Below, one piece after another: positions 12,901-24,701 of a stretch of DNA of 64,000 nucleotides (positions are counted from its first letter, which is position 1; every line of letters starts with the position of its first letter). This DNA comes from Tetracladium setigerum (taxonomy: Eukaryota; Ascomycota; Leotiomycetes; Helotiales): assembly GCA_031472005.1 (NCBI GenBank), contig PZJY01000011.1, forward strand, positions 2,232,001 to 2,296,000. Direction: 5' to 3'. A program made the position numbers and the translations under genes. The notes under the pieces are model-generated. The model was given only the letters and a program-made list of their open reading frames with translations, was not told where the DNA came from and made no database searches.

Positions 12901-14912
12901 TTCTGGATGGGTCAAGCCTGGAACCTTGACTGCGTTGATAGGAGTATCGGGTGCCGGCAAGACTACACTTCTCGATGTTCTGGCTCAACGGGTATCCATG
13001 GGTGTTATTACAGGAAGTATGCTAGTCTCCGGCAGGCCTCTCGAGTCCGATTTCCAACGAAATACCGGTTATGTTCAACAGCAGGATCTACATCTTGAGA
13101 CCTCGACTGTAAGGGAGGCATTGAGATTTTCTGCCACACTTCGTCAGCCCAAGACGGTTTCAAAGGAGGAAAAGTTCGCGTTTGTGGAAGATGTTATCAA
13201 GATGCTCAACATGCAAGACTTTGCGGAAGCTGTCGTCGGTGTTCCAGGAGAGGGTCTCAATGTTGAGCAACGTAAGTTGCTTACTATCGGTGTTGAACTG
13301 GCTGCGAAGCCAGCCCTTCTATTGTTCTTGGATGAACCTACCTCTGGTCTCGACTCTCAATCATCGTGGGCGATCGTCTCTTTCCTTCGCAAGCTTGCCG
13401 ACAACGGACAAGCTGTTCTCGCCACTATCCATCAGCCAAGCGCCATCCTCTTCCAAGAGTTCGATCGACTTCTCTTCCTCGCCAAGGGTGGACGCACTGT
13501 CTACTTTGGTGACATCGGCAAGAACTCTGAAACCCTTCTCAACTACTTTGAATCCCACGGTGCTGTTAAGTGTGGCGAAGATGAGAACCCTGCAGAGTAC
13601 ATGTTGACCATGGTCGGAGCAGGGGCAACTGGAAAGTCTACTCAAGATTGGCACGAAGTTTGGAAGAATAGCCAGGAGATCAAAGATGTCCAGACGGAAC
13701 TCGCAAGAATCAAGGACGTCATGGGAGGTCAATCCTCCAGAGCCTCCGAAGGATCTCACAGCGAATTCGCCATGCCATTCACAAGCCAGTTGATCGAAGT
13801 GACCACTCGGGTATTCCAGCAATACTGGCGGACACCTGGTTACGTGTACAGCAAAATTCTTCTTGGTGTTGCTTCGGCGCTCTTCATTGGCTTCTCGTTC
13901 TTCCATGCTCCGTCCTCTCAGTTGGGTATCCAAGAGATGATTTTCTCGATTTTCATGTAAGTAACAGTTGCCTCTTTCTTCTCCATCTAATGATTTACTT
14001 ATATCAATGCAGGATCACCACGATTTTCACCTCTCTTGTGCAACAGATTATGCCAAGATTCGTGCTGCAGAGAGATCTCTACGAAGTGCGCGAACGTCCA
14101 TCCAAAGCATACTCTTGGGCCGCCTTCCTCATCGCCAACATTGTCGTGGAAATTCCCTATCAAATCGTGCTCGGCATCTTGGTCTACGCCTCTTACTTCT
14201 ACCCAATCTTTACTCGTGGTGGAATCCCAGATTCTGAGCGTCAAGGCCTGGTTTTGCTGCTTCTAATTCAATTCTTCGTCTTCGCCAGCACTTTCGCCCA
14301 CATGTTGATTTCCTTCCTTCCAGATGCCGAGACGGCTGGTAATATTGCTACCCTCATGTTCTCGCTTATCTTGACATTCAACGGTGTCTTCCAACCCCCA
14401 AATGCTCTTCCAGGATTCTGGATCTTCATGTATCGCGTTTCGCCTTTGACGTGTAAGTTTATCTCTTCTTGGAAGTTATAATTAAGACACAATACTAATG
14501 TTCCTCTTCTTCAGATCTCGTCTCAGCAATCGCCTCAACAACCATCTCTGGTCGCCCAATCAACTGCTCCTCCAACGAACTGGCCATCATGCAACCCCCC
14601 TCCGGTCAAACCTGCGCTCAATACCTCGAGCCATTCGCAAAGGTAGCCGGTGGTAAAATCTCCAACCCCGAAGCTATGGCCGACTGCGGATATTGCCCTC
14701 TCAGCACCTCGGATCAATATCTCGGCCAAGTCGCTATTTCCTTCACCACTCGCTGGAGAGATTACGGCATTGGGTTCGCTTTTATTTTCTTCAATATTGG
14801 CGCTGCCGTGGCTCTTTATTACATGTTTAGGGTGAGGAAGTCGAGTGGGAAAAGTATGGGCGAGAAGTTTGCGCCGGTGGTGGGGCTTTTTAAGAAGGGT
14901 TCTAAAAAGTAA
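9903..14912 (+). CDS. PDR-type ABC transporter (ABCG, full size)
   Basis: Plasma-membrane drug/toxicant efflux pump of the pleiotropic drug resistance family. Eight exons (9903-10340, 10405-10729, 10782-11785, 11836-12090, 12140-12444, 12499-13956, 14013-14452, 14515-14912) join without a break into 1540 residues, the usual size. The order is NBD1-TMD1-NBD2-TMD2. NBD1 has the fungal PDR form of Walker A (GRPGSGCSTLLK, Cys for Lys), signature VSGGERKR and Walker B-side WDNSTRGLD. NBD2 has normal Walker A GVSGAGKTTLLD, a degenerate signature (LNVEQRKLL) and FLDEPTSGLDSQ. Membrane blocks of about six helices follow each NBD, with a Cys-containing extracellular loop near the end (CGYCPL). Intron 2 (10730-10781) has a GC donor. 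Substrates cannot be read from sequence. Confidence 0.96.
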
Positions 14913-15639
14913 ATGGGGGGAATTGAGGAGATGACTACTCCTATACGGATAATTGGGGGGGTTGATACTTTTCTTTTGTTTCAAATTGGCGTTTGGATAT
15001 GGTTTTGTGGATGTGGGGTGGCCTCATTTGTTGTTATGTTTTTGGTGTGGGATGGATGGCGGGAGCCAGGTGTTCATAGATTAGGTGGGGTGTCTTCTCA
15101 AAAGTGAATGTTTCTTGTGAAGGAGACAACAAAATCAATAATAATTTAATGAATGAATTTACTACATCAAAAACCGAAAGCCCATGTCGAGAGAAGTCCA
15201 GTGAGCCTGTCGTTTCTCGATGTTGTCAAATTTCGTGCTTCCAATAATCTCGAAACAAAAGAAAAAGAAGGATAACACTTACAACGCCTTCTGAGGAAAA
15301 GGCTGCCCATGTACAAAGTTCCCTGAGTTACTTGGACCAACTTCACACAAGAAAAAGGCAATCATACTACCGCAATCACTCAACACTCGACACGACACAA
15401 CTTCACAAGCAAGAACTTAGAGCCAATAAAATCAATCACTATCCCAAACCACTTCAGAAACCACCACCTCACTCTTCCCACTCCACTAAAACGAAGTCCG
15501 CTCGCCCGCTCACCTACCCAAACCATCAAAGTGAGGCTGTATCTCTACCTTCTCACCCCCCATCCCCTCTCATATCGGTAGACAAAAAGACGATCAAACC
15601 ACATCATCCGAACGAAAAATTCGGTCTCTGTACTCCAAT
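14913..15639. other. Intergenic, 3' side of the ABC transporter
   Basis: No supported gene. The open frame at 15332-15694 is low complexity (His, Pro, Ser, Thr, Lys) and lacks motifs. Confidence 0.5.
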
Positions 15640-16285
15640 ATATCATGGCAGATCATGCCATGTCATCAATTTCATGCATACAAGGTTTGTATGACCTGCA
15701 ATGAGCCGTATGTTGACTCGACTTTCGCGGGTAGGAAAGCAGCTGGAATGGAATGGAATGGAAGAGTGAGGCGGACGAGTTGTGTTTGGCGTTGGTGAGT
15801 GAGATTTGGGCGGCGTTAAAGGGTATATGTGGCGGTGAGTTGATGGGTTGATAATCTAACTGTTTGTGTGAGGATTCTAAAGTAGGGTGAGGTTGGCGAT
15901 TGATGTGAGGGGTTTAGGTGGGAGGTTGCAGAGAGTGGTACAGAGGAGAATATAGTACATAGTACCGAGTGGCGAGCGAGTGGATATAATTCGAGACGAT
16001 TGTTTTCTTGCTCGTGAGAGATTGTAAGTTTGACCAAGTAGGTGGGTGAGAAAGAGGGAGCGTCGAGGCGGGGCAACGCGTAGGTGAAAGGAAGTATTGG
16101 AAATGGGAACGGAAAAGGGAATAGAAAAGAAGTGGTTCGCAAAATTGTGTTTGACGAGTTGAATGAAAACTATTTGGAAGTAGGGAACAGAGAGAAAGTC
16201 ATGAGTGTAACGGTTCTGGAGGAGAAGAATCTACTGTCTGGACTGGGAGAAAAGGAGAAGGAGAGGATACCGACAGTTTATTGAT
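15640..16285 (+). pseudogene. Possible unrecognised, frame-broken coding region
   Basis: Not recognised. Successive protein-like blocks appear on the + strand: MPCHQFHAYKVCMTCNEPYV followed by DSTFAGRKAAGMEW, then EADELCLALVSEIWAALKGI, then EVAESGTEENIVHSTEWRAS, and a final ATG frame 16084-16284 containing VVRKIVFDELNENYLEVGN. They lie in different frames. The first change would be cured by one extra base near the GGAAT repeat at about 15743-15763, as in the confirmed genes of this window. The Cys pairs in the first block could bind zinc. Could be a real gene with indels, a relic, or chance. Confidence 0.22.
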
Positions 16286-16693
16286 TGTGCTCTGACAAAT
16301 CAAGATTTGATGTTTAGCTCTTATAGATTAATGTTAGCAGGACGGAAGTGTCAAGAAATTTGAGGATGTCGATAGCGGAAAGTAATGGGAAATTGAACAA
16401 AGAGGCTGTGAAGATTTTGGTCTAATTATTGTAGTCATTTAGAAGCAGAACTCCAGCAGGACTAGAATCTATTTAACTCAACACTTGCATGCCAACCCAG
16501 CTTCATTTCCGCTGCCGTCGCCTCCAGTCGTTATTCACCCATGCGCTTGCCAAATTGATATCCCAGGGCTTTGAAATAAGAAAGCAATTCCAAGTCCGAA
16601 ACATTCCAGCATATTTATTATCATCGATCCCATCGAACACCAATATTGATTCCTTTTAAGAGCTGAAATCTGACACGGGGAGCCAGGAACAGT
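16286..16693. other. Intergenic
   Basis: Nothing recognised; it lies downstream of the minus-strand gene ending at 16694. Confidence 0.5.
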
Positions 16694-17641
16694 CTAATTT
16701 TCGACGACAACCAAGGAATCTGCTTGCGCACACAAATCAGTCGTCGTATACCCATTTTGAAACCAATCGTCCAGAAGGTGGCAGTCGCCCTCATGGGTGA
16801 CTACAAATACGTTGGAATTATGATAGTCCAACTTCCCTTTGTTCAGCTCCTCAAATATATCTGACATTGTGGCGTTGAACGGGATGGTGAGATTGAACTC
16901 GCTGGGACTGTTGTTGCCACACAGCCTGCCCATGAGACCGTTATTACGCCGATTAAGACCAGACTGGACATGAACGGGAACGACAAAGTGGTCTTCTGCG
17001 GGTGGATAGACGTAATAATTGTCGCCATTTCGACCAAGAAGACTGTTACCGCGGACTCGATTGCGACGAAGAGGCTGTTGCATAGCGTTTCGATGATGAT
17101 TTGGATAGAAGGGACTCAGTTGACCTTGTGTCCCCAATCTATTCAGGCCACCAGCACCCCGACCTCCACCCAGTGCAAGCGCGTTGAGGCCAAGACCAAC
17201 CAAAGGAAGCGCATTGATTCCATTGACTCCCAGATCATTGACCCCCAAATTGTTGATTGCCAGATTGCCGAGGTTGAGTGCGTTGGCTCCGATTCCAGCA
17301 AGATCGAGTCCTCCCAATCCGCCCATCCCAATTCCTCCCAATCCACCTGCTGAAACAAGGCTGTTTCCAATGCCTCCCAGTCCACCCAATTCTCCTAGTC
17401 CATATCTACTACCAACAGGAGATAGCGCCGCGCCGCGCGCTCCTCGTCGTTGGATGAGACCGTTGTTCAGACCAAGCCCAAGTAGATCCTGATTTGGAGA
17501 AAAGCCAGCCCTATGACGATTTAGCTGGAGGGGTGAATACATTGTCCTGTTCAGTTGATCGAATTTATTTGCTTGGTTGAATTTCGTTAATCTTGAAGTG
17601 ATGGTCAGGAGTTTGCGAAAGTTTGAAAGTATGGAAATCAA
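16694..17641 (-). CDS. Gly/Leu/Asn-repeat protein with a C-terminal globular part
   Basis: Unknown function. One open exon of 315 codons; the true start may be the ATG at 17542 (MYSPLQLNRHRAG), which would drop 33 weakly protein-like residues. The middle (about residues 75-165 of the long form) is a degenerate repeat of LGGLGGIG/NLGVNDLGVNG type, rich in Gly, Leu, Asn and Ile. The last 100 residues are compositionally normal, with two Cys in the order CGNNSPSEF and GDCHLLDDWFQNGYTTTDLC, ending DSLVVVEN. There is no signal peptide in either form. The repeat resembles low-complexity structural or aggregation-prone segments, but no family is recognised. Coding status is inferred from length, composition and the ordered C-terminus. 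Confidence 0.6.
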   Translation of the reverse strand: MISILSNFRKLLTITSRLTKFNQANKFDQLNRTMYSPLQLNRHRAGFSPNQDLLGLGLNNGLIQRRGARGAALSPVGSRYGLGELGGLGGIGNSLVSAGGLGGIGMGGLGGLDLAGIGANALNLGNLAINNLGVNDLGVNGINALPLVGLGLNALALGGGRGAGGLNRLGTQGQLSPFYPNHHRNAMQQPLRRNRVRGNSLLGRNGDNYYVYPPAEDHFVVPVHVQSGLNRRNNGLMGRLCGNNSPSEFNLTIPFNATMSDIFEELNKGKLDYHNSNVFVVTHEGDCHLLDDWFQNGYTTTDLCAQADSLVVVEN

Positions 17642-18970
17642 GGACTATCATAGATTTAAACGGAGCTCATCGACAGCAAACGAATAAAAATAGGAGGACT
17701 AGGGAGACTTATATACACATGGCATCAGATTGGCAAGGCAAACAATAAGATGTAGGCGGCTCGTGCGCTACCTGCTGCAACGATTCAAGAATAAAATCAC
17801 GTCGGATTCGAGCGGATTTCACAACTGCATTCCGTGTACGATCTTTGGCAGACTTGTAACCGATTATTGACGCCTAATATGGAAAATCGAAAGACCATCA
17901 TGGCTCCGATTTCCCATTATGGTATTGTCCGAAGTGCGGAGTACAAAACAACAGAATCCAGCCATGGAGCAACAGCACGTCATACCGCCATTGCGTTCTA
18001 ATGAATGCAATATCCTGGGGCAAAAACATGCCTCATGATATCCCTCACCGAGTTGATCATTTCAATGGCGATCAATCTCTGTATTCATGGGGTGCAAGTA
18101 TGCATTAGCGCATCGGTTTGGTATAGCCGGCGCTCGAAAGCTGAGAAGTTAAGGCGAAGGCCAAAAAGAAGGCAAAAGGAAACTAAACATCTCGGTGCTA
18201 CAAGACTCGGAAATAATCGGGTTGAAGAAGAGAAAGAACAGACTGACTGACCGTTTAATGTCAGTCCTCAAAGATAGACGAGCACAGAAGCCTTGCAGCA
18301 AGAAAATGACTCTACCGGCAGACTTCCTTCGGAATGTTTGTTTGTGACTTAATTCCAGACAATCAAACAATATGACAGCCATGAAAATGATTTGAAATAA
18401 AAGGAAATTGAAGTTTTTCGAGAGCAGGCAAGCTCACCGCAGTAATAAGCACGCGCTGAGAGATTGTTTGCTGACTTGAAGGACAAGAATACTGAAGGGA
18501 AAGGATGCCACATTAGTTTGCTAGATTATACGTCACTACACTAGCAAACTTGCAGTACAGCCGATGCCGTGCGAAAATAGTGTTCACACACATCCAAAAC
18601 AATGAGGATATACTTTTCCTTTGTTTTGGGGAGAATTCGTTGGCTGTTGTTGCTGTTGTTGATGTTCAAGCGAAATCAAATCAGCGACTCTTGCCCAGAC
18701 TACCCACCCACTAAGCCGAATTTGTCTAGCAGCGGAGATGAGCGGGCGAAGTCACGACGACGGCCTTCGACCGTCTTCTGAGAACACGCCGCCTCCCAAA
18801 CTTTTTACCCGCCTTTGTACTGCATCTACAAAACCACGTCGTCGCATCTCGCAATTTCCACCCTTCGCGATTTGATTTTTCTCCTGATCGCATTTCTCTA
18901 ATTCTTTTCCTTCTTCAACTTTCCTCCTTGATTATTCTCCTCCTCATCACCCCCAAAGAAGCTATTCAAA
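17642..18970. other. Intergenic, divergent promoter region
   Basis: Lies between the minus-strand repeat protein and PHO88. No coding sequence recognised. A short TTG/GTT trinucleotide run occurs near 18640-18660, and the last 100 bases before PHO88 are pyrimidine-rich, as in fungal promoters. Confidence 0.5.
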
Positions 18971-19696
18971 ATGGCTGGACTTTCACCCCAAATGTATGAA
19001 TCGCCCCCTTCCGAATAAACCAAACAACTACTTTTCGGCCTCGAACCATTGCTAAATTCATCGCGCAGTACCAACTTGGCCATCGTGCTCGGAATGATGC
19101 AGGTCTCAAAAAGAGTTCCACTTGACGATCCCAACACCCTCAACTTGGTCCGGGCTGGTTACATCTTGTCCAACTTGATCATCCTGGCTGTTTACGCCTT
19201 CGTCCACATGAAGATCAACCAGAAGAAGGGTACGTTTCTCTCCATTATTGCAGACTCTCTACCATTTGGCACATGGCTAATTTCTTTCCCGCTCCCTCCA
19301 GATCTTACCACCCTCAAATATGTCGAGCCAGCCCCAATGGGTTCCGCCGAAGAGCCAAAGCTTGTCACCACCACCAACTACAAGTACGATGTTGACCAAA
19401 TGAAGTCTCTCTACAAGGCACAACTTATGGGCGTTGGAATGATGGCCGTCATGCACCTCTACTTCAAGTACACCAACCCCCTCATGATCCAATCCATCAT
19501 CCCATTGAAGGGCGCATTCGAAGGCAACATGGTCAAGATCTGGTTGTTTGGACAGCCTGCCACTGGAGACTTGAAGCGACCATTCAAGGCACCAGCTGGA
19601 TTGATGAGTGGTCTTTCTGGCGGCGCTCCAGTTTCCGACAAGAAGTCTCTGGAGGCTGCTGAGAGAGCCGGTCGTGGAGGAGCCAAGGAGGAATAA
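18971..19696 (+). CDS. PHO88: PHO88/SND3 family ER membrane protein
   Basis: ER membrane protein first linked to phosphate transport in yeast and later, as Snd3, to SRP-independent targeting of proteins to the ER. Three exons (18971-18993, 19069-19229, 19302-19696) give 192 residues. The first exon encodes only seven codons plus two bases (MAGLSPQ), so the N-terminus depends on the first intron. The family pattern is clear: LGMMQVSKRVPLDDP, a first membrane helix, LKYVEPAPMG, MAVMHLYFKYTNPLMIQSI and the conserved end FGQPATGDLKRPFKAP. A short basic/acidic tail (GRGGAKEE) follows. It shares strand with the next two housekeeping genes. Confidence 0.95.
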
Positions 19697-20072
19697 ATGG
19701 AGTATCGAAACCGGGCTCGGGCATAAACTGGAATCCTAGGTTTAGGGAAAACAAAATATACATGGAGTGCGGTATTTCTCTGTATTTGTAGATAGTTTCC
19801 TGGTATTGAACGCTCCCACTGAAAAATAGCTTTTGCCTTGGACTATTCCACTTGTTGTTTCAGTTTTCCCAAAGTCACAAAACCCGTCAAGTACGGCATG
19901 TATTTCACTCTAGAGTTGTGACATGTGGTTACCTACCATAAATCGCCGCATATTCGGACCTTTCAGTTTTCCGAGGCTACCAGCCCCAAGTGACATTTCG
20001 CCACTTTATCAGCCTTGTCTCATAAAGTTCCCCCGCCATGCTCTTCCTCTTCCATGAACCACATCATACAAA
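19697..20072. other. Intergenic PHO88-RAD14
   Basis: A 376 bp spacer holding the PHO88 3' end and the RAD14 promoter; no other feature seen. Confidence 0.5.
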
Positions 20073-21292
20073 ATGGAACGCCCTAGCACTCCACCAGCGA
20101 GACGCTCAGAGAGACCTCAAGTTGTATCCCCTCCAACGCCAGATATCACGCGAAGAATAGTAAGGTTCCCTCAACTCGTGGCAGCCTCCCCGTTTAATAC
20201 GTCTACCTAGGAAGAAAACCGGCTCAAAGCCAAAGCCCTCCGCGAACAATCCATAGCTCGACAAGCCGCTGAATCCTCCCAACAAACAGCACGCACGCCA
20301 GCTGGTTTTCTAGTTCAACAAGAGGACGTTTCGATTGCCGGACGAAAGCGCGCGCACGGCGCAATATCTACGTCCAACCACCCGGAAACAAGTCGTGATG
20401 CACGCAATATACCGCAGGATGAAGGGATCCAGGCCGCGAGGAAGTTTAAGAAGTATGTCGACCATGATCTCTCCAAGATGACGGATACGAAGGGTGGGTT
20501 TTTGTCGGTCGAGGATGACCCGTGGAATAAAGCTTTGCATGCGCCTGGGAACGAAACGGAAAAGAAACCGGCGCATATGACATTGAAGGAATGGGAGAGA
20601 CATCAGCTTCTGAAGGGACTGAGGAGTAGAAAACAGGGTGCTTTTGAACCTAGTTTGAGGTTTGGGGGGAGCGAGGAGGGAAGAAGTGTAGGGAGTGCGG
20701 GAGTTTGGAAATCGATTGGCAGTGGGAGGAGATTTTCAAGTGTGCGATTTGTTCGAAATGCAAGGAGAAGATGCCGGAAAAGTATAGTCTTCTTACGAAA
20801 ACGGAGGCGAAAGATGATTATCTTCTCACGGATCGTGAGTATATGTTGAGGCTGATGTTGAGTACAAGAGGCTAACTCCACACAGCGGAGCTGAAGGATC
20901 CAGAGATACTACCACATCTCAACAAACCCAATCCTCATAAATCTCACTGGCACGACATGATGTTGTTTCTAAGGTACCAAGTCGAAGAGTATGCTTTCAA
21001 CACCAAATGGGGTTCATCAGAAGCGCTAGACGAGGAGTTTGAAAAGAGAGAAATCGACAAGAAGAGGAGGAAAGAGGAGAAGTTCAAGAGCAAGCTCAAC
21101 GAACTAAAGAAGAGGACGAGGACCGATGCGTACAGGAGGAATCAAAAGGGCACTGCCGGCTCGAAGTTTGGAGAGAGGATAGGCGAGGGCAAGCATGAGC
21201 ACGAGTGGGGAAATACGGTGGAGAATGAGGATGGAATGACGGTCAAGACGTGTACAGAGTGTGGAATGGAGGTCGAAGAGTTGGCGTTCTGA
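20073..21292 (+). CDS. RAD14: RAD14/XPA nucleotide-excision-repair damage-verification protein (frame break)
   Basis: Nuclear zinc-finger protein that binds damaged DNA and scaffolds nucleotide excision repair. Exons 20073-20159, 20211-20834 and 20886-21292. Visible are YVDHDLSKMTDTKGGFL, HMTLKEWERHQLLKGL, the C4 zinc finger CRECG...CSKC with the family's 17-residue spacing, KYSLLTKTEAKDDYLLTDPE and HWHDMMLFLRYQVEEYAF. A basic coiled tail ends in CTECGMEVEELAF. The frame changes between GAFEPSLRF and KKCRECGS. One added G in the G6 run at 20664-20669 restores both sides. Without it the protein would lose its zinc finger and DNA-binding domain. Total exon length is one base short of a multiple of three, as expected from that reading. 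Confidence 0.92.
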
Positions 21293-22119
21293 GATTTGTT
21301 ACCTATACTCTCCGTTTGTTCAGCATGGCGACGGATTAGAGGGAGAGGGTATCTAGGTAGGTATGATATCTTAGTATCACGATGTATGATATAGATAGAG
21401 AGCTGCTTTCTGCATCCTATTATTAGCAAGCATCGCTTTGGCCTTGGGGCGGCCAGGGTCGTTCAGGGGCAACATCTAACAAAATGGGTGCATGCCGAGA
21501 AGAAGCAATTGTAAACCGATGAACATAAGACACATCCTTCATAGCAAAACAAACCCAATAGCAACAAGCCATATCAAGATAATAAGCTTTCAACCTTAAT
21601 CATCTTAACATTTAAAGTTCCCCATATTGCCACCACAGGACATGTCCAAAGTCTAGCTTGGCGCCGAGTAAAAGCGGCATTGATCAGCGGTAAAACGGCG
21701 AGACCGTTTAGCTCGTCGCGTACAGGTGTTGGCTGGAGCTCCAAAAGAGAAACCTCATCACCAACCTTCGAATTGTATACTCTTCCCCCACACGCCCATC
21801 TCGAAATCGCATCCTCTCAAAACACCCTTCAAGCTTCATAAAGCAGTGCCGATACATATACAACCATAAAACTCACCGCCTGCCTTCCAGGAACTATGGG
21901 CAACTGAGCGTGCGCTTCTAAACAACCTCGCTGTCATTAGCCCCTTGGACAATTGGGCGTCCTTTCTGCTCTCGCAAGCAACCACAAATGATTCACGAAG
22001 CGATAGCAAGGACTTCACAAAATATTCTGTGAAGGAGAAGTCGAGGGAACGAGCAGGGCATACTTCAAGGCTGGGCAGCAGTGACAAGCAGGGGCTATTG
22101 AAGAAAGGAAGAGGGCGAG
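21293..22119. other. Intergenic RAD14-striatin
   Basis: An 827 bp spacer; no gene recognised. The long minus-strand frame at 21836-22474 overlaps striatin exons antisense and is a shadow. Confidence 0.5.
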
Positions 22120-24701
22120 ATGGCATGGCAGTCTCTGTCTGGCATGGGGAGTAATGGCGGAACTGGAAATGGAGAAGCAGGTCAACAGAGCAATCAGCCG
22201 CAGGGAACGGAGTATACGCTGCAAGGTAAGACATCAATGCAGCTTTCCATTTGGGCGCATCACTGACGGAAGCAGGTGTAATGCGCTTCCTACAGACCGA
22301 ATGGCATCGACACGAGAGGGACCGAAATGCCTGGGAAATTGAGCGACAGGAGATGAAGGGCAGGATAGCGAAGCTGGAGGGCAATACGAGGAAGTCTGAC
22401 GGGTCGAACAAGAGCTTGAAGAAATACGTCAGTATGCTCGAGAAGGCGCTAAAGGACAGAGATACACAGGTCAAGGCATTGAAAACTGGGGCAGATGTTC
22501 ATTTGGGAGATTCCATTAAGGACAAGAAGGCCAAAGCGACCGAGATTTATCGGCAGCGACGTGAGTGTACCCAGTCTGGCGTTCAGGGGAGTGCTAACTT
22601 TGGTGCAGCAACACCTCAACCACCTCACAACTCATTCTTGGACGTAGGGGAGAGGAGGTCGAGCAGTCGTCAGAAGATCCAGATCGTGGAAATGTGAAGG
22701 GTTTCATGGACAAAACACAAGGGGAGCTCACATATTTGATGGTATCGCCCTCGAACCTTTACCGCCCCGAGAACCACCACCACCACCCGAGGAAATTCTA
22801 GGACAACAGTCTTTCGGTCCACTACCGGGTCAGAGTCTGGAGGAGATATACCAACAGCAGTCAGCACGCTCGTCGGGAGTGCGCGATAATATTTCAAGAC
22901 CTACCCAGAACCATGTCGCTCCTCCAATGACCAAGACAAACCTCCCAATCCGCTACCCTGAATCCGCAAACTCTAGATCACTCGCAGATCAGCAACCACT
23001 ACCTCAATCTATAAATCAAGAATGGCCCAGCACATTCCAAATGGTAGATCCAGTCGTGGAGGAGCCGCCAGTCACGAAAATCAATCACACTCTGGACTCA
23101 TTCGGACGGGAGGTTGAGCAATCGACGGAAGCAGAGCCAAGTTCTGATCCAGATGCGTGGAACTTTGACGAGTCGGCATCTTTCCCAGAACCAGAGCAGA
23201 AGGCTGTTCCACAACGACCCGATCAAGATCTATTCCCCATTGCGCAAGATCCACCAAAGTCACCAAATCGAGGATTGGGCTCGCATCGAAGGAAAGGGTC
23301 AATGTCGAGACGAAAGAGTGATGATTTGTCGCTATTGGCGTCCCAAAAGGCTGATGGTGGTAGCTTCAAGGTCAGATTCGGGTTGAGAGGTCATCTTGAT
23401 GCTGTACGCTCTGTCATCTTCACGGGTGGTGGCAGTCCTGCAGAGCCCGAAATTTGCACAGCTGGTGATGACGGCACAATTAAGCGATGGATCATCCCAG
23501 CACGGTACGAGAATCAAAGCGCATTGCATAACGACCTTGATATCCAGAGCTACTTTACTCACCGAGGTCATTCTGGTGCGGTCATGTCCCTCACATCCTG
23601 GTCACCATCACAAAACTTTTCAAGCGGTGGACGAGCTCAAGGTGATGGATGGATCTTCTCTGGTGGTCAAGACGCAACTGTTCGGGTTTGGGAACGTGGT
23701 CGTGTGGACCCTAAAGCTACTCTAGATGGTCATACTGATGCCGTGTGGACCGTCTGTGTCTTGCCTGGAACCACGGGAACTGTTTTCGGGCCAAACAATG
23801 CATTTGGCGGACCAGATCGCATTCTCCTGGCGACTGGAGCAGCAGATGGAACAGTAAAAGTCTGGTCAATCAGCGCTCCACCTTCACTCATCTCGCCACA
23901 AGGCGGCGGAAGTCAAAGGAGAAGCGGTGGAAGAGTGAGAGGAAACTCCATGTCTTCTGGATCTGCTTTCCCCTCGTCTCCCCAGCCAAGCGTCGCATCC
24001 AATTCTCCATTCCATTACACTCTCATCCATTCTATATCTCGGGCCAATAGCACCGCCTCGCCAACCTGTATCACGCCTTTGTCAGCTTCTGGGACAGCTT
24101 TGCTGTGTCATACTCTGATGCTGCTGTTTTGGTGTACGACACGAGGACTGGAGAGGAGATGGCTGCAATGGCCAGCTTGGAAACCTACGACGGGAGTGCA
24201 AAGACTGGCGTGAATGCCATTGTCGCGACCACGACCGGCTTAGATGGAAGTTTGAGCTTTGATGCCAGCAGGGGATTGAGTGAAGATGAAGGCGTGGTGA
24301 GCGGTGCAACTGGATCGAGTGGAGGTGTCGAGGGCGTGATTATTTCTGGCCACGAAGACAGATACATTCGCTTCTATGATGCCAATAGTGGTAGGTTTTC
24401 CATCAATTCACGTTCATGTACAAAGCTAACTGATTCTCTAGGCCAATGCACGTACAATATGCTCGCCCATCCCGCATCAATCTCGGCCTTGTCTCTCTCA
24501 CCTGACGGCCGTGAACTTGTCTCCGCTGGCCATGACGCCAGTTTACGGTTTTGGAGTTTGGAAAAACGTGCTTGCGTTCAAGAGATAACCTCTCATCGAC
24601 TGATGCGAGGTGAGGGTGTATGCGCAGTTGCTTGGGGTAGAGATGGGCGATGGGTAGTCAGCGCAGGCGGTGATGGCGTGGTGAAGGTATTCGCTCGCTG
24701 A
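22120..24701 (+). CDS. Striatin (STRIPAK scaffold, PRO11-type), three frame changes
   Basis: Scaffold of the STRIPAK phosphatase-kinase complex, needed in fungi for cell fusion and fruiting-body development. The best model is 22120-22225, 22276-22560, 22609-24390, 24442-24701, about 811 residues. The N-terminal striatin block GVMRFLQTEWHRHERDRNAW leads into a coiled coil (to about residue 110). A linker with PPHNSFLDV, EEVEQSSEDPDRGN and a proline run follows, then WD40 repeats (GHLDAVRSV, GHSGAVMSL, GHTDAVWTV, GHEDRYIRFY, GHDASLRFW, GGDGVVKVF). Three changes are needed. One is at the G4 run 22647-22650 and one between about 22742 and 22765. The third is in TTT at 24099-24101, just before VSYSDAAVLVYD. 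Each is cured by one added base; the second could instead be a 68 bp intron (22742-22809). Confidence 0.9.

Noticed and set aside
21836..22474. 212-codon minus-strand open frame
   Set aside because: Antisense shadow of the striatin coiled-coil exons.
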